DNA of 12,267 nucleotides, taken from NCBI GenBank assembly GCA_021793335.1, contig JAJYSW010000088.1:1-12267 (forward strand), read 5' to 3'. The notes beneath the pieces were generated by a model, which did not search any database, was not told the DNA's origin, and saw only the letters and a list, made by a program, of their open reading frames with translations. Shown in pieces: positions 1 to 6,685 of this stretch (its first letter is position 1; each line of letters starts with the position of its first letter). The translations under genes were made by a program, and so were the position numbers. This DNA is from Actinomycetes bacterium. Lineage in GTDB: Bacteria > Actinomycetota > Actinomycetes > Mycobacteriales > Micromonosporaceae.

Positions 1-1
1 C

Positions 2-106
2 GCCGGACGCGGCGGCTCCAGCGGCAAGGCCCCAAGACCCGGGGGTTTCACTTCCCGTATGGAAGAACGATGGCGCCGCCGTCGTGACAGCGGCGACCTG
101 TTCTGA
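2..106 (+). CDS. C-terminal end of an unidentified + strand protein (partial)
   Basis: An open frame runs in from the left edge and stops at TGA 104-106, giving 34 residues that end in a strongly basic tail (a MEERWRRRR stretch followed by DSGDLF). Third positions are mostly G/C, and a strong hairpin lies 75 bases downstream, both of which suit the end of a real gene. The tail is too short and too low in complexity to assign a family; basic tails of this sort are common in actinobacterial membrane proteins. It would be convergent with the DUF4191 gene. The other two + strand frames here are less gene-like, but I cannot exclude that the stretch is noncoding. Confidence 0.4.
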   Translation, partial: AGRGGSSGKAPRPGGFTSRMEERWRRRRDSGDLF

Positions 107-181
107 CACGGGAACCGTCGCCCACGACTCGGTCGGGTGCGGACAACGGACAAACAGGATACCGACGGAAGACACAGACTA

Positions 182-217
182 AAAGAAGGGCCGCGCTTCG
201 AAGCGCGGCCCTTCTTT
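182..217. terminator. Perfect 36-bp palindromic bidirectional terminator
   Basis: Positions 182-199 and 200-217 are exact reverse complements, with AAAGAAGGGCC on one flank and GGCCCTTCTTT on the other. Folded with a TCGA loop, the stem is GC-rich and its outer ends supply an A-tract on one side and a T-tract on the other, so it can act as an intrinsic terminator in both directions. It lies 40 bases past the stop of the - strand DUF4191 gene and 75 bases past the stop of the + strand partial gene. It therefore probably ends both convergent units. Confidence 0.85.
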
Positions 218-257
218 CGTGTCGTGTCACTCGGCCGCCCACCTGAGCGGCACCGGG

Positions 258-953
258 TCAGCGTCCCCGCAGCATCGCGCGCCGCGCGCCCTTGCCCGCG
301 TTCGCGCTCGTCGGGATCGGCCCCTTCGGGATCGCCATGCCCATGCCCAGCGCATCGAGCCGCTTGGCGACATGGTTCGCGTTCTTGGAGTCGATGTTGC
401 GCGGCAGCTTCTGGAGCCGCTTGCGCACCTCGGTCACCGAGAAGTCGTCACTGCCGGTCTCGCCGACCATGAACGTGTAGATCGGCGTCGAACCGACCAC
501 CCGCGAAATCCGCTTCTTCTCCTGCCCCAGCAGCCTGCGCACTTTGCCGCCGCCCTCGGCCAGCAGCACCACGCCCGGCTTACCGACCGCGCGGTGCACC
601 ATCTGGGTCTCCGAGACCGCCGCCACTCCGGCCGTCACATGCCAGCCGCGCATGCCGTCGATGAGCGCGTAGGCCGCGCCCGGCCTGCCGACCGCCTCAC
701 GGTTCACCACCTTGCTGGTCCGCACGTTCAGCACGATCATGCCGGCCAGCAGCGCGATGAACAGCGCGCTGATGTACCAGAACAGCGAGAACCCGGCGAA
801 GATCACCAAAGCGGTCACCGCGATGAACGGCAGCAGGATGGCGACGGCCTCCAACGGCAGGAACCATTTATCCCTTTGCGCCGTGAATTTAATGGCCAGG
901 CCGATGGTCTTCAGTCTCGACCCGAACGTCTCTTTTTCCTGCTGCTTTGCCAT
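258..953 (-). CDS. DUF4191 family membrane protein
   Basis: This 231-residue protein matches the actinobacterial DUF4191 family in layout. It has a basic, charged N-terminus (about residues 1-30), two adjacent hydrophobic segments at about 33-55 and 57-77 that look like a membrane hairpin, then a hydrophilic C-terminal domain with the conserved-looking stretch VGRPGAAYALIDGMRGW near 88-104 and a basic tail. Most of the protein should face the cytoplasm. Its biochemical role is unknown. The ATG at 953 follows the lipA stop by 30 bases, so the two genes probably share a transcript; a GAGG lies only two bases before the ATG, so the ribosome site is poorly placed. Linkage to lipA is commonly seen in actinobacteria and hints at a lipoylation or membrane-related role, but that is inference only. 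The gene ends 40 bases before a strong terminator. Confidence 0.85.
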   Translation of the reverse strand: MAKQQEKETFGSRLKTIGLAIKFTAQRDKWFLPLEAVAILLPFIAVTALVIFAGFSLFWYISALFIALLAGMIVLNVRTSKVVNREAVGRPGAAYALIDGMRGWHVTAGVAAVSETQMVHRAVGKPGVVLLAEGGGKVRRLLGQEKKRISRVVGSTPIYTFMVGETGSDDFSVTEVRKRLQKLPRNIDSKNANHVAKRLDALGMGMAIPKGPIPTSANAGKGARRAMLRGR

Positions 954-983
954 GTCCTCAAGTCTACGATGCGATTCGGCGGA

Positions 984-1958
984 CTACTGGAGGGGCTGAT
1001 CCAGCGCTTGCGGGCCGCGAGGCGAGGCGGCCGCGGAGCGCGCCTCGATCGCCTGCTGGTACAGACGCCCCGCCCGATACGAGGAACGCACGAGCGGTCC
1101 GCTCATGACCCCCACGAAACCGATCTGTTCGGCCTCGGCCGACAGCTCCACGAACTCCTCGGGCTTGACCCACCGGTCCACCGGGTGGTGGCGTTTGGTC
1201 GGGCGCAGATACTGGGTGATGGTGAGCAGTTCGCAGCCGGCCTCGTGCAGGTCGCGCAGCGCCTGGGAGATCTCCTCACGGGTCTCGCCCATGCCGAGGA
1301 TGAGGTTCGACTTGGTGATCAGGCCGTCCTCGCGGGCGGCGGTGATGACCCCGAGCGAGCGCTCGTAGGTGAACGCGGGACGGATCCGTTTGAAGATCCG
1401 CGGGACGGTCTCGACGTTGTGCGCGAGGACCTCCGGCCGCGAGGAGAACACCTCGGCCAGTTGAGCGGGCTCGGCGTTGAAGTCGGGGATCAGCAGTTCG
1501 ACGCCGCAACCGGGGATCGCCCCATGGATCTGCCGGACGGTCTCGGCGTAGAGCCAGGCGCCGCCGTCGTCGAGGTCGTCGCGGGCGACGCCGGTGATGG
1601 TGGCGTACTTCAGGCCCATCGTCTTGACCGATTCGGCGACCTTCATCGGCTCGGTCCTGTCGAGCGGGGCGGGCTTGCCGGTGTCGATCTGGCAGAAGTC
1701 GCAGCGCCTGGTGCACTGCGAGCCGCCGATGAGGAAGGTCGCCTCGCGGTCCTCCCAACACTCGTAGATGTTGGGACACCCCGCCTCTTGGCAGACGGTA
1801 TGCAGTCCTTCGCTTTTGACGAGGTTGCGCAGTTCGGTGTACTCCGGGCCGGTCTTGGCCTTGACCTTGATCCAGGAGGGTTTCTTCTCGATCGGGGTCT
1901 CGGCGTTGCGCACCTCGAGGCGCAGCATCCGCCGTCCCTTGGGCTGTTCGGAAGTCAC
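984..1958 (-). CDS. lipA: Lipoyl synthase
   Basis: LipA is a radical-SAM enzyme that inserts two sulfur atoms into protein-bound octanoyl groups, making lipoyl-E2 subunits and lipoyl-H protein. With the GTG start at 1958 the product has 324 residues, normal for actinobacterial LipA. The auxiliary-cluster motif C-x4-C-x5-C is at Cys56, Cys61 and Cys67, the radical-SAM CxxxCxxC at Cys82, Cys86 and Cys89 (CTRRCDFC), and the C-terminal RSSY motif, whose serine ligates the auxiliary cluster, at 291-294. The frame is open upstream to an ATG at 2009, but the added residues look noncoding, and homologues begin just before the MLRLEVRNAETPIE block; GTG 1958 fits this and has a weak GGGG ahead of it. 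It is divergent from purC and followed by the DUF4191 gene. The octanoyltransferase gene lipB, a frequent neighbour, is not in the window. Confidence 0.96.
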   Translation of the reverse strand: MTSEQPKGRRMLRLEVRNAETPIEKKPSWIKVKAKTGPEYTELRNLVKSEGLHTVCQEAGCPNIYECWEDREATFLIGGSQCTRRCDFCQIDTGKPAPLDRTEPMKVAESVKTMGLKYATITGVARDDLDDGGAWLYAETVRQIHGAIPGCGVELLIPDFNAEPAQLAEVFSSRPEVLAHNVETVPRIFKRIRPAFTYERSLGVITAAREDGLITKSNLILGMGETREEISQALRDLHEAGCELLTITQYLRPTKRHHPVDRWVKPEEFVELSAEAEQIGFVGVMSGPLVRSSYRAGRLYQQAIEARSAAASPRGPQALDQPLQ

Positions 1959-2050
1959 GGGCCCCAGCCTACGCCGCAGTCCCGCCGGACGGCAGGTGTC
2001 ACTGGGCACAGCCGCGTCGCGAGGCCGCCGTGAACGCCCGCATCCGCTGC

Positions 2051-2083
2051 TCTAATAGGGTGGGAGTCCGAACAGACAGGGGA
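2051..2083 (+). promoter_or_regulatory. Putative purC -10 element and ribosome binding site
   Basis: TCTAAT at 2051-2056 matches the TATAAT -10 consensus in five of six positions and stands out in very GC-rich DNA. AGGGGA at 2078-2083 lies six bases before the GTG start at 2090 and is a good Shine-Dalgarno sequence. The implied 5' leader is short, about 25-30 bases. No clear -35 hexamer is seen at normal spacing. No purine riboswitch could fit in so short a leader. Confidence 0.45.
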
Positions 2084-2089
2084 ACAGCA

Positions 2090-2923
2090 GTGGAACTCAT
2101 GCACCGGGGCAAGGTCCGCGACGTCTACGCCGATGGAGACGATCTCGTCCTCGTCGCCTCCGACCGCATCAGCGTCTACGATGTCGTCCTGCCCACCGAG
2201 ATCCCCGATAAGGGCGCACTGCTGACCGCGTTGAGCCTGTGGTGGTTCGAGGCGCTCGGCGATCTGGTGCCGAACCACGTCGTCTCCGCCGATGACGTGC
2301 CCCCCGAGTTCGCCGGGCGCGCCCTGCGGGTCATGCGCCTCGACATGGTGCCCGTCGAGGCCATCGCCCGCGGCTACCTCACCGGATCGGGCCTGGCCGA
2401 CTACAACGCCACCGGGGCCGTCTGCGGCATCGCGCTGCCCGAGGGCCTGACCGACGGCTCGAAGCTGCCCGAGGCGATCTTCACTCCCACCACCAAAGCG
2501 GCCGTAGGCGACCACGATGAGCCCATCACCTTCGAGACGATGGCCGCCGAACTGGGAAACGAACGGGCCGAACAGGTCCGCGACCTGACGATGTCGATCT
2601 ACACGTCGGCTGCTCAGATCGCCGCCGAGCGCGGCATCCTCATCGCCGATACCAAGTTCGAATTCGGTCTCGACTCCGATGGCACACTGCGCCTGGCCGA
2701 CGAGGCCCTGACTTCCGACTCCTCCCGTTTCTGGGACGCCTCGGGCTGGGAGCCGGGCCGCCCGCAGCCCTCGTTCGACAAACAGTACGTCCGCGACTGG
2801 GCCAGGTCGACCGGCTGGAAGCCCGACGCGGGCGAAGCCCCCGAGATCCCCGCCGACGTCGTCGAGGCCACCAGAGCCCGCTACATCGATGCCTACGAGC
2901 GGATCACGGGACGGCGGTGGTGA
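2090..2923 (+). CDS. purC: Phosphoribosylaminoimidazole-succinocarboxamide synthase (SAICAR synthetase)
   Basis: PurC joins CAIR and aspartate in an ATP-dependent step of purine synthesis to give SAICAR, in the cytoplasm. The product has 277 residues. Family hallmarks are the N-terminal GKVRDVY at 7-13, the VLPTEIPDKGALL block at 33-45 with its IPDKG turn, the VEAIARGYLTGSG substrate-binding stretch at 89-101, PTTKA..GDHDE at 133-143, and the IADTKFEFG signature at 185-193, followed by DSSRFWD. GTG 2090 is preferred over an in-frame ATG at 2030. It has a good ribosome site, and the GKVRDVY block then falls seven residues from the N-terminus as expected; the 20 extra upstream residues are unlike the family. 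No other purine genes flank it. It is divergent from lipA, and its TGA overlaps a GTG that opens a 27-codon frame. Confidence 0.97.
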   Translation: MELMHRGKVRDVYADGDDLVLVASDRISVYDVVLPTEIPDKGALLTALSLWWFEALGDLVPNHVVSADDVPPEFAGRALRVMRLDMVPVEAIARGYLTGSGLADYNATGAVCGIALPEGLTDGSKLPEAIFTPTTKAAVGDHDEPITFETMAAELGNERAEQVRDLTMSIYTSAAQIAAERGILIADTKFEFGLDSDGTLRLADEALTSDSSRFWDASGWEPGRPQPSFDKQYVRDWARSTGWKPDAGEAPEIPADVVEATRARYIDAYERITGRRW

Positions 2924-3188
2924 CGGTCCAGCGGCACCCGCCGGCCTTCACCGAGCGGACCGTATTCGAGGCCGCCGCCCAGGAGTTCGGCCCGCTACCG
3001 TAGCCCCATCAGCCCATACCGCGAGCTGGGAAGCTCGACCACCGGCCGTTGCGGGGCCGTGTTGACCCCCTCGACGTCGACGCCCTCCCCGTCGGTGCCG
3101 AGGCGCACCGAGGCCCTCGCGCCCGGCACGGTCTACCCGCTTCGGTGCGCCCAGCTCGGCGAACGGGCCGCGTGAAGCGGCCCGGCGC
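2924..3188. other. Convergent intergenic gap with two tiny doubtful open frames
   Basis: This gap separates purC (+) from the PepSY gene (-). I find no recognisable gene. A + strand frame starts at GTG 2920-2922, overlapping the purC stop by GTGA, and runs 27 codons to TAG 3001-3003. A - strand frame starts at GTG 3129 and runs 44 codons to TAG 2995-2997; it has gene-like codon use but no known motif. Another + strand frame from 3002 to a stop at 3172-3174 also has high GC at third positions. This patchwork could be decayed coding DNA or chance in GC-rich sequence. A weak hairpin (6-bp stem CGAGCT/AGCTCG, loop GGGA) at 3022-3037 might end purC transcription. Confidence 0.35.
3164..3184 (-). 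terminator. Hairpin terminator after the PepSY gene
   Basis: CGGGCCGC at 3164-3171 and GCGGCCCG at 3177-3184 form a perfect 8-bp GC stem around a GTGAA loop. It starts only four bases past the PepSY stop codon (3189-3191) when read on the - strand. There is no U-tract, which is usual for actinomycete hairpin terminators. Confidence 0.55.
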
Positions 3189-4601
3189 TCACGTGGGCGG
3201 GGCCTTCACCAACCCCGATGCCGCCCGGCGCGCATCCCCTTCGGACGGCTCGGCCTGCTGCGGTCCGGGACGGCGTCTCCGCCGCAGCCCGATCAGGACG
3301 TCGAGGATCAGGAACCCCACCAGTGAGGCGCCCAGCAGCGGGACGAACCAGCCGACCGCGGCGACCACCGGGGCCGCGAACGCCACCGGCGGCCACGGCA
3401 GGCGGCGCAGCCCGCCGCGCGGATAGGGCCGCCCGACCACGGCATGGCGGGGACGCCGCTGCCACCACATCCGGTAGCCCCACCCGATCAGCGCGATCAG
3501 CGCGATCATCGCGGCGGCCAGCACCAGTTGGTTGGGCAGCCCGAACAGCAGACCCATGTGCGCGGCGATGAGCACGTTGGTCGCCCGCGCCATGAACGGC
3601 CAGTCCTCGAAGCGCAGCTCCTCGGTGACCGATGCGCCGCCCGCGTCGACCCGCACGAGGACCCGGTCCTGCCCCACCGGGTGGGAGCGGCTGGTCTCGG
3701 CGACCGTGAACGCGCCCCCGACCGGCAGTGTCAGTTCCAGCGGGTCTTCGAGCCCCGCGCCGCGGGCGGCGTCGGCCACCTCGTCCAGCACGGCGATGTC
3801 CCCGCTCATGTCACGGTGGCGGATCGCGCCCGCGGCGTGGTCGGTGTCCTCCTCGACCGAGCTGAGCGTCGGTGTCTGCCAGTCCAACTGGGCCCGCAAC
3901 TCGGCGATGTGATCCCCGGCGAACCGCGACCACGTCAACCCGGTGGCCGACAGGAACAGCAGCACCGCGGCCAACCACAGGCCGACCGGACCGTGCCAGG
4001 CCAGCGTCCCGGATCTCCCTCCGGCGCGTCGGGGCCACAGCAGCCGAGCCGGACGTCGGCGCCGGCCGGCCCACAGCACGATCCCGCCGAGCACGACGAC
4101 CCACAGCCAACTGGCCGCCAGCTCGCTGTAGACCCGGCCCGGCTCGCCGAGGTGTAAGTGCCGGTGCAGGCCAGAGGCCCATGCACGCACCGGTAGCGCC
4201 TGTGAGCTGCCATAAGTGGTCAGATCGCCCGTGACGGCGCCGGTATGGGGATCGACGAACACGATCGGTTCGGTGCCGGCCTCCCGTTCGACGCCGTCGT
4301 CCATGACCACACCGGTGGCGGCGTCGGGCTCGGCGGCCGGGCGGACGGCGGTGACGGTCCGATCGGGATGGGCCTCGGCGGCGGCGCGGACCTGTTCGGA
4401 AAGACGGAGGCGCTCACCGTCCTCCTCGACGGTGCGGTAGTCCTCGTAGAGAAAATCCTCGATTTGGAAGGAGGCCGCGTACAGCAGCCCGGTGACCGCG
4501 GTCAGCAGTAGGAACGGGGCGATGAGGACGCCGGCGTAGAAGTGCAGCCGGAGCAGCAGCCCTCGTATGGCGGCGGCGTGGGACGTGGATTCGGTGGACA
4601 T
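3189..4601 (-). CDS. PepSY-associated TM helix protein (PiuB-like iron/metal-linked membrane protein)
   Basis: This 470-residue integral membrane protein belongs to the PepSY_TM group, whose members are often iron-regulated and proposed to act in siderophore-iron or quinone-linked reduction at the membrane. A first helix at about 16-42 contains LRLHFYAGVLIAPFLLLTAVTGL, matching the family opening. A large extracytoplasmic PepSY-like segment covers about 45-155 (with IVFVDPHTGAVTGDL at 113-127) and is followed by the LHRHLHLG motif at 145-152. Further helices lie at about 160-178, 203-225 (with AWHGPVGLWL), 352-380 and 404-440, and the C-terminus is basic. The histidines near the helices (His20, 146, 148, 150, 203, 348) are candidate metal or heme ligands. 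ATG 4601 begins MSTESTSHAA; the open frame continues upstream, but it overlaps the next gene and lacks family features. The substrate is not known. It lies 79 bases after the small membrane protein gene and probably shares its transcript. Confidence 0.85.
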   Translation of the reverse strand: MSTESTSHAAAIRGLLLRLHFYAGVLIAPFLLLTAVTGLLYAASFQIEDFLYEDYRTVEEDGERLRLSEQVRAAAEAHPDRTVTAVRPAAEPDAATGVVMDDGVEREAGTEPIVFVDPHTGAVTGDLTTYGSSQALPVRAWASGLHRHLHLGEPGRVYSELAASWLWVVVLGGIVLWAGRRRRPARLLWPRRAGGRSGTLAWHGPVGLWLAAVLLFLSATGLTWSRFAGDHIAELRAQLDWQTPTLSSVEEDTDHAAGAIRHRDMSGDIAVLDEVADAARGAGLEDPLELTLPVGGAFTVAETSRSHPVGQDRVLVRVDAGGASVTEELRFEDWPFMARATNVLIAAHMGLLFGLPNQLVLAAAMIALIALIGWGYRMWWQRRPRHAVVGRPYPRGGLRRLPWPPVAFAAPVVAAVGWFVPLLGASLVGFLILDVLIGLRRRRRPGPQQAEPSEGDARRAASGLVKAPPT

Positions 4602-4649
4602 GACTCGCTCTCGATACGGCCCGAGGCGACGGCCGTCGGGCAGCGGGAA

Positions 4650-4667
4650 CCGGCGGCGCGCCGCCGG
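4650..4667. other. Perfect 18-bp GC palindrome between two membrane-protein genes
   Basis: CCGGCGGCG at 4650-4658 is followed directly by its reverse complement. As RNA it could fold into a 7-bp stem with a CGCG loop between the stop of the small membrane protein gene (4681) and the PepSY start (4601). It might partly terminate or stabilise the shared transcript, or it may be a protein-binding site. In DNA this rich in GC, a chance origin is also possible. Confidence 0.4.
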
Positions 4668-4680
4668 AGGACACGGATGG

Positions 4681-5196
4681 TCAAGCGAGTGCAGGCGGAC
4701 CGCGGAGCGAGATCGCCGAGACGAGGAGCGCACGTGAGCGCAGCGAACGGGGCCGCGCGAGCGGCCGACGGGGCCGCGCAGCGCCGAATGCGCGCGCCAG
4801 GACGATCAGCAGGACGCGCGCGACGAACAGCGTGAGCAGATCCAGCAGGGCTGCCAGCGCCGCCTCACCACGGGCCAGCCAGGATGCCTGCGCGAGCGCG
4901 GCCGCGAAGTGGACCAGCCACATGCTCAGTTCTGCGCCGTGATCGTGTCCGACCGGGGCCGCGCCGACCAGGAAGCATTCGTGGAGTCCCCATTGGGCCG
5001 CCAGGCACAGCGGCGTCAGCACCGCGAATCCGCGTTCGCGGCCCCCGGCTGCGAACGCCCCTGCGAAGACGACCGCGAGCACGCCTGCGACGACCGACGG
5101 GCGAGGAACGGGGCCGCCGGCCCAGACGTGCAGCAGCGCCGAGGCCGACACCGTGACCGCCGCGAACACGGCGGCGCGCAGCAGTCGGAACGGCAT
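4681..5196 (-). CDS. Small multi-pass membrane protein linked to PepSY, function unknown
   Basis: From ATG 5196 the product is 171 residues; in-frame GTGs at 5205 and 5211 are alternative starts. A GAGG three bases before the ATG favours 5196, although the spacing is short. Four or five hydrophobic segments can be seen, at about 5-25, 33-51, 56-75, 91-108 and 112-135, followed by a basic Arg/Pro-rich stretch and a tail ending LRGPPALA. Histidines cluster in and near the outer loops (LHVWAGG, GLHECFLVG, GHDHGAEL, LVHF), which suggests metal contact. It resembles uncharacterised actinobacterial membrane proteins, with the conserved-looking WLARGEAAL motif, that I recall being found beside PepSY and copper-handling proteins; that resemblance is from memory and not checked. 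A role in copper or iron homeostasis is inference. Confidence 0.72.
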   Translation of the reverse strand: MPFRLLRAAVFAAVTVSASALLHVWAGGPVPRPSVVAGVLAVVFAGAFAAGGRERGFAVLTPLCLAAQWGLHECFLVGAAPVGHDHGAELSMWLVHFAAALAQASWLARGEAALAALLDLLTLFVARVLLIVLARAFGAARPRRPLARPRSLRSRALLVSAISLRGPPALA

Positions 5197-5217
5197 TTGC
5201 CTCACGTGCACCGATGC

Positions 5218-5258
5218 ATGTTCTCATACCGTCATATATGGGTAAATGTCGCATACCG
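5218..5258 (-). promoter_or_regulatory. AT-rich upstream region with direct repeats and a palindrome
   Basis: This is one of the most AT-rich patches in the window and lies just upstream of the small membrane protein gene. On the + strand CATACCG occurs exactly at 5225-5231 and 5252-5258, each preceded by a related ATGT motif (ATGTTCT and ATGTCG). The palindrome CATATATG at 5233-5240 sits between the copies. Read on the - strand, GCGACA and TATGAG with an 18-base gap make a plausible -35/-10 pair (four of six matches each). A repressor or activator site, perhaps metal-responsive, is inferred; I do not recognise the regulator. Confidence 0.4.
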
Positions 5259-5282
5259 GTGTAGTGGGGGCGTGTCGCCGCA

Positions 5283-6473
5283 TCAAGCGCCGCGCACGCG
5301 CCCATAGGTCAGACGACGCAGGACCACTTCGAACGGACCGCGTCTGCCCGCGCGTGCCAGCAGCACCGCGATACCGACCGTCGCCAGCCATGTGGCGGCC
5401 GCGACCCCGTAGGCCCCCAAGTAGCCCAGATCGTCGCCGAGCCCGAAACCCCACGGGGCCAGCAGCGGCGCGAGGACGAACGACTGCGCGAGATAACACG
5501 TCAAAGAACGCTCGCCGACGGCGGCCAGAGCGCCGGGCACACCGCGATGGCCGTACGACCGCCAGCGGTGGGCCAGCAGCGCGAACCCGCAGATGTAGCC
5601 CAGACCGGCGTACATGCCTCCAAGGAGCGTCAGACCGAGCGCCACGATGTGCCCTGTGCTCGACGGCTGCCAGACGCCCAGGCCGACCAGGGCGACCGGC
5701 AGAGCGCTGAAGATGTTGACCGCCATGCCGGAGACGAAGACGCGGCGCAGCGCCGGCAGGTGGTCTTCGGGACGGTCGATCCAACCGGCGCGCTGGAGCA
5801 TGACGCCGACGAGGACCAACGGGACCAGAGCCAACAGGAGCGTCATGACCAGTGTGCCGCTGACCGAGGCGATCGTGCCGGTGATCAGCTGCTCGGCATA
5901 GGGTGGCAGCGCGGGCGCCTGCGAGGGCGGCGCGGCGGTGCTGACGCTGTAGACCAGCGCGAGCACGGGGACGCCCACGAACACCACGTAGAGCGCGATG
6001 CCGAGGAACCAGCGCCGCAGCGCCCGATCGGACAAGTGGACGAATGCGAGGACGATCAGCCCGGCCGCCCCGTACGGTGCGAGGATATCGCCGTAGAACA
6101 GCAGCGCGGCATGGAGCAGACCGAGGACGACGAGCCACCATGAGCGGCGGCGCAGCACCCTGCGCACCTCCTTGGGCCCCAACCCCCGCTCGAACATGCG
6201 CGAGGCCATGACGGCGATGCCGAAACCGTAGAGGATCGCGAACATCGGCCGCGCCCGCTCCGCGATGAACAGCTGCTCCACCGCCAGCGCGAAGCGGTCG
6301 GCGAACCCGGCATCGGCGAGATTGGTGTACTCGTCGAAAGGTCTTCCGTACAAGTGGACGGCGGCGTTCGCGATGGCGATGAACAGCAGCATCGCGCCTC
6401 TGGCGATGTCGGGAGCCGGGGACCGCTCGGAACGCGGAATGGGGCCGACGCCCCGCCGGGATTCGGTGGTCAC
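5283..6473 (-). CDS. DUF418 family multi-pass membrane protein
   Basis: The 396-residue protein has about eight to nine hydrophobic helices and the usual DUF418 plan. It opens with the DIARGAMLLFIAIAN motif (22-36), continues with RARPMFAILYGFG (73-85), and has a C-terminal DUF418 domain at about 230-390 with GERSLTCYLAQSF (320-332) and RRGPFEVVLRRLTYGR (377-392). Members are predicted transporters or acyltransferase-like membrane proteins, and no substrate is known. I chose GTG 6473 because GAGGGAG lies six bases upstream; an in-frame ATG at 6500 has no ribosome site. The gene ends 71 bases before the outermost start of the small membrane protein gene, which seems to have its own promoter, so co-transcription is possible but not required. 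Function remains unassigned. Confidence 0.88.
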   Translation of the reverse strand: MTTESRRGVGPIPRSERSPAPDIARGAMLLFIAIANAAVHLYGRPFDEYTNLADAGFADRFALAVEQLFIAERARPMFAILYGFGIAVMASRMFERGLGPKEVRRVLRRRSWWLVVLGLLHAALLFYGDILAPYGAAGLIVLAFVHLSDRALRRWFLGIALYVVFVGVPVLALVYSVSTAAPPSQAPALPPYAEQLITGTIASVSGTLVMTLLLALVPLVLVGVMLQRAGWIDRPEDHLPALRRVFVSGMAVNIFSALPVALVGLGVWQPSSTGHIVALGLTLLGGMYAGLGYICGFALLAHRWRSYGHRGVPGALAAVGERSLTCYLAQSFVLAPLLAPWGFGLGDDLGYLGAYGVAAATWLATVGIAVLLARAGRRGPFEVVLRRLTYGRVRGA

Positions 6474-6520
6474 GAAGGCTCCCTCACGCTCGGGGGACAT
6501 GGTCGCCGCTGGCGCACGCC

Positions 6521-6526
6521 AGTGTA
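6521..6526 (-). promoter_or_regulatory. Possible -10 element for the DUF418 gene
   Basis: On the - strand this reads TACACT, a TAnnnT match to the -10 consensus in a locally less GC-rich patch, 47 bases before the GTG start at 6473. No matching -35 hexamer was found at normal spacing, so this is only a suggestion. Confidence 0.25.
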
Positions 6527-6597
6527 GGGAAACGAGTCCGGGCACCCGACGACGCGGCCGGTCGATGAGCCGGCGAGCCCGACTCGGCCCGGCGTCA

Positions 6598-6624
6598 CCT
6601 CGCCGTGCCCCCGACACGGCGAGG
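6598..6624. terminator. 10-bp hairpin, second of two stacked terminator-like structures
   Basis: CCTCGCCGTG at 6598-6607 pairs perfectly with CACGGCGAGG at 6615-6624 around a seven-base loop. It lies downstream of fabF and the repeat array on the - strand. Its inner edge overlaps the next hairpin by two bases, so the two cannot be fully formed at the same time in one RNA. Confidence 0.55.
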
Positions 6625-6649
6625 GCCCCATCGCGAAACGATGGGGCCC
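6623..6649. terminator. Strong 11-bp hairpin ending the fab operon
   Basis: GGGCCCCATCG at 6623-6633 pairs perfectly with CGATGGGGCCC at 6639-6649 around the loop CGAAA. This is the strongest hairpin between fabF and the DUF418 gene and the likely intrinsic terminator of the fabDHPF transcript. It lacks a U-tract, as is common in actinomycetes. It lies 327 bases beyond the fabF stop because a tandem repeat array intervenes. Confidence 0.7.
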
Positions 6650-6685
6650 GAAAGTCCGCGCCGGGCATGCCTCCACACCGCCGCG

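Noticed and set aside
1959..2009. N-terminal extension of lipA to ATG 2009
   Set aside because: The 17 added residues are unlike LipA N-termini and GTG 1958 places the conserved block correctly.
219..2033. Long + strand open frame opposite lipA and DUF4191
   Set aside because: It is the antisense shadow of two well-identified genes; its translation is low in complexity, rich in Arg/His/Gly, and matches no family.
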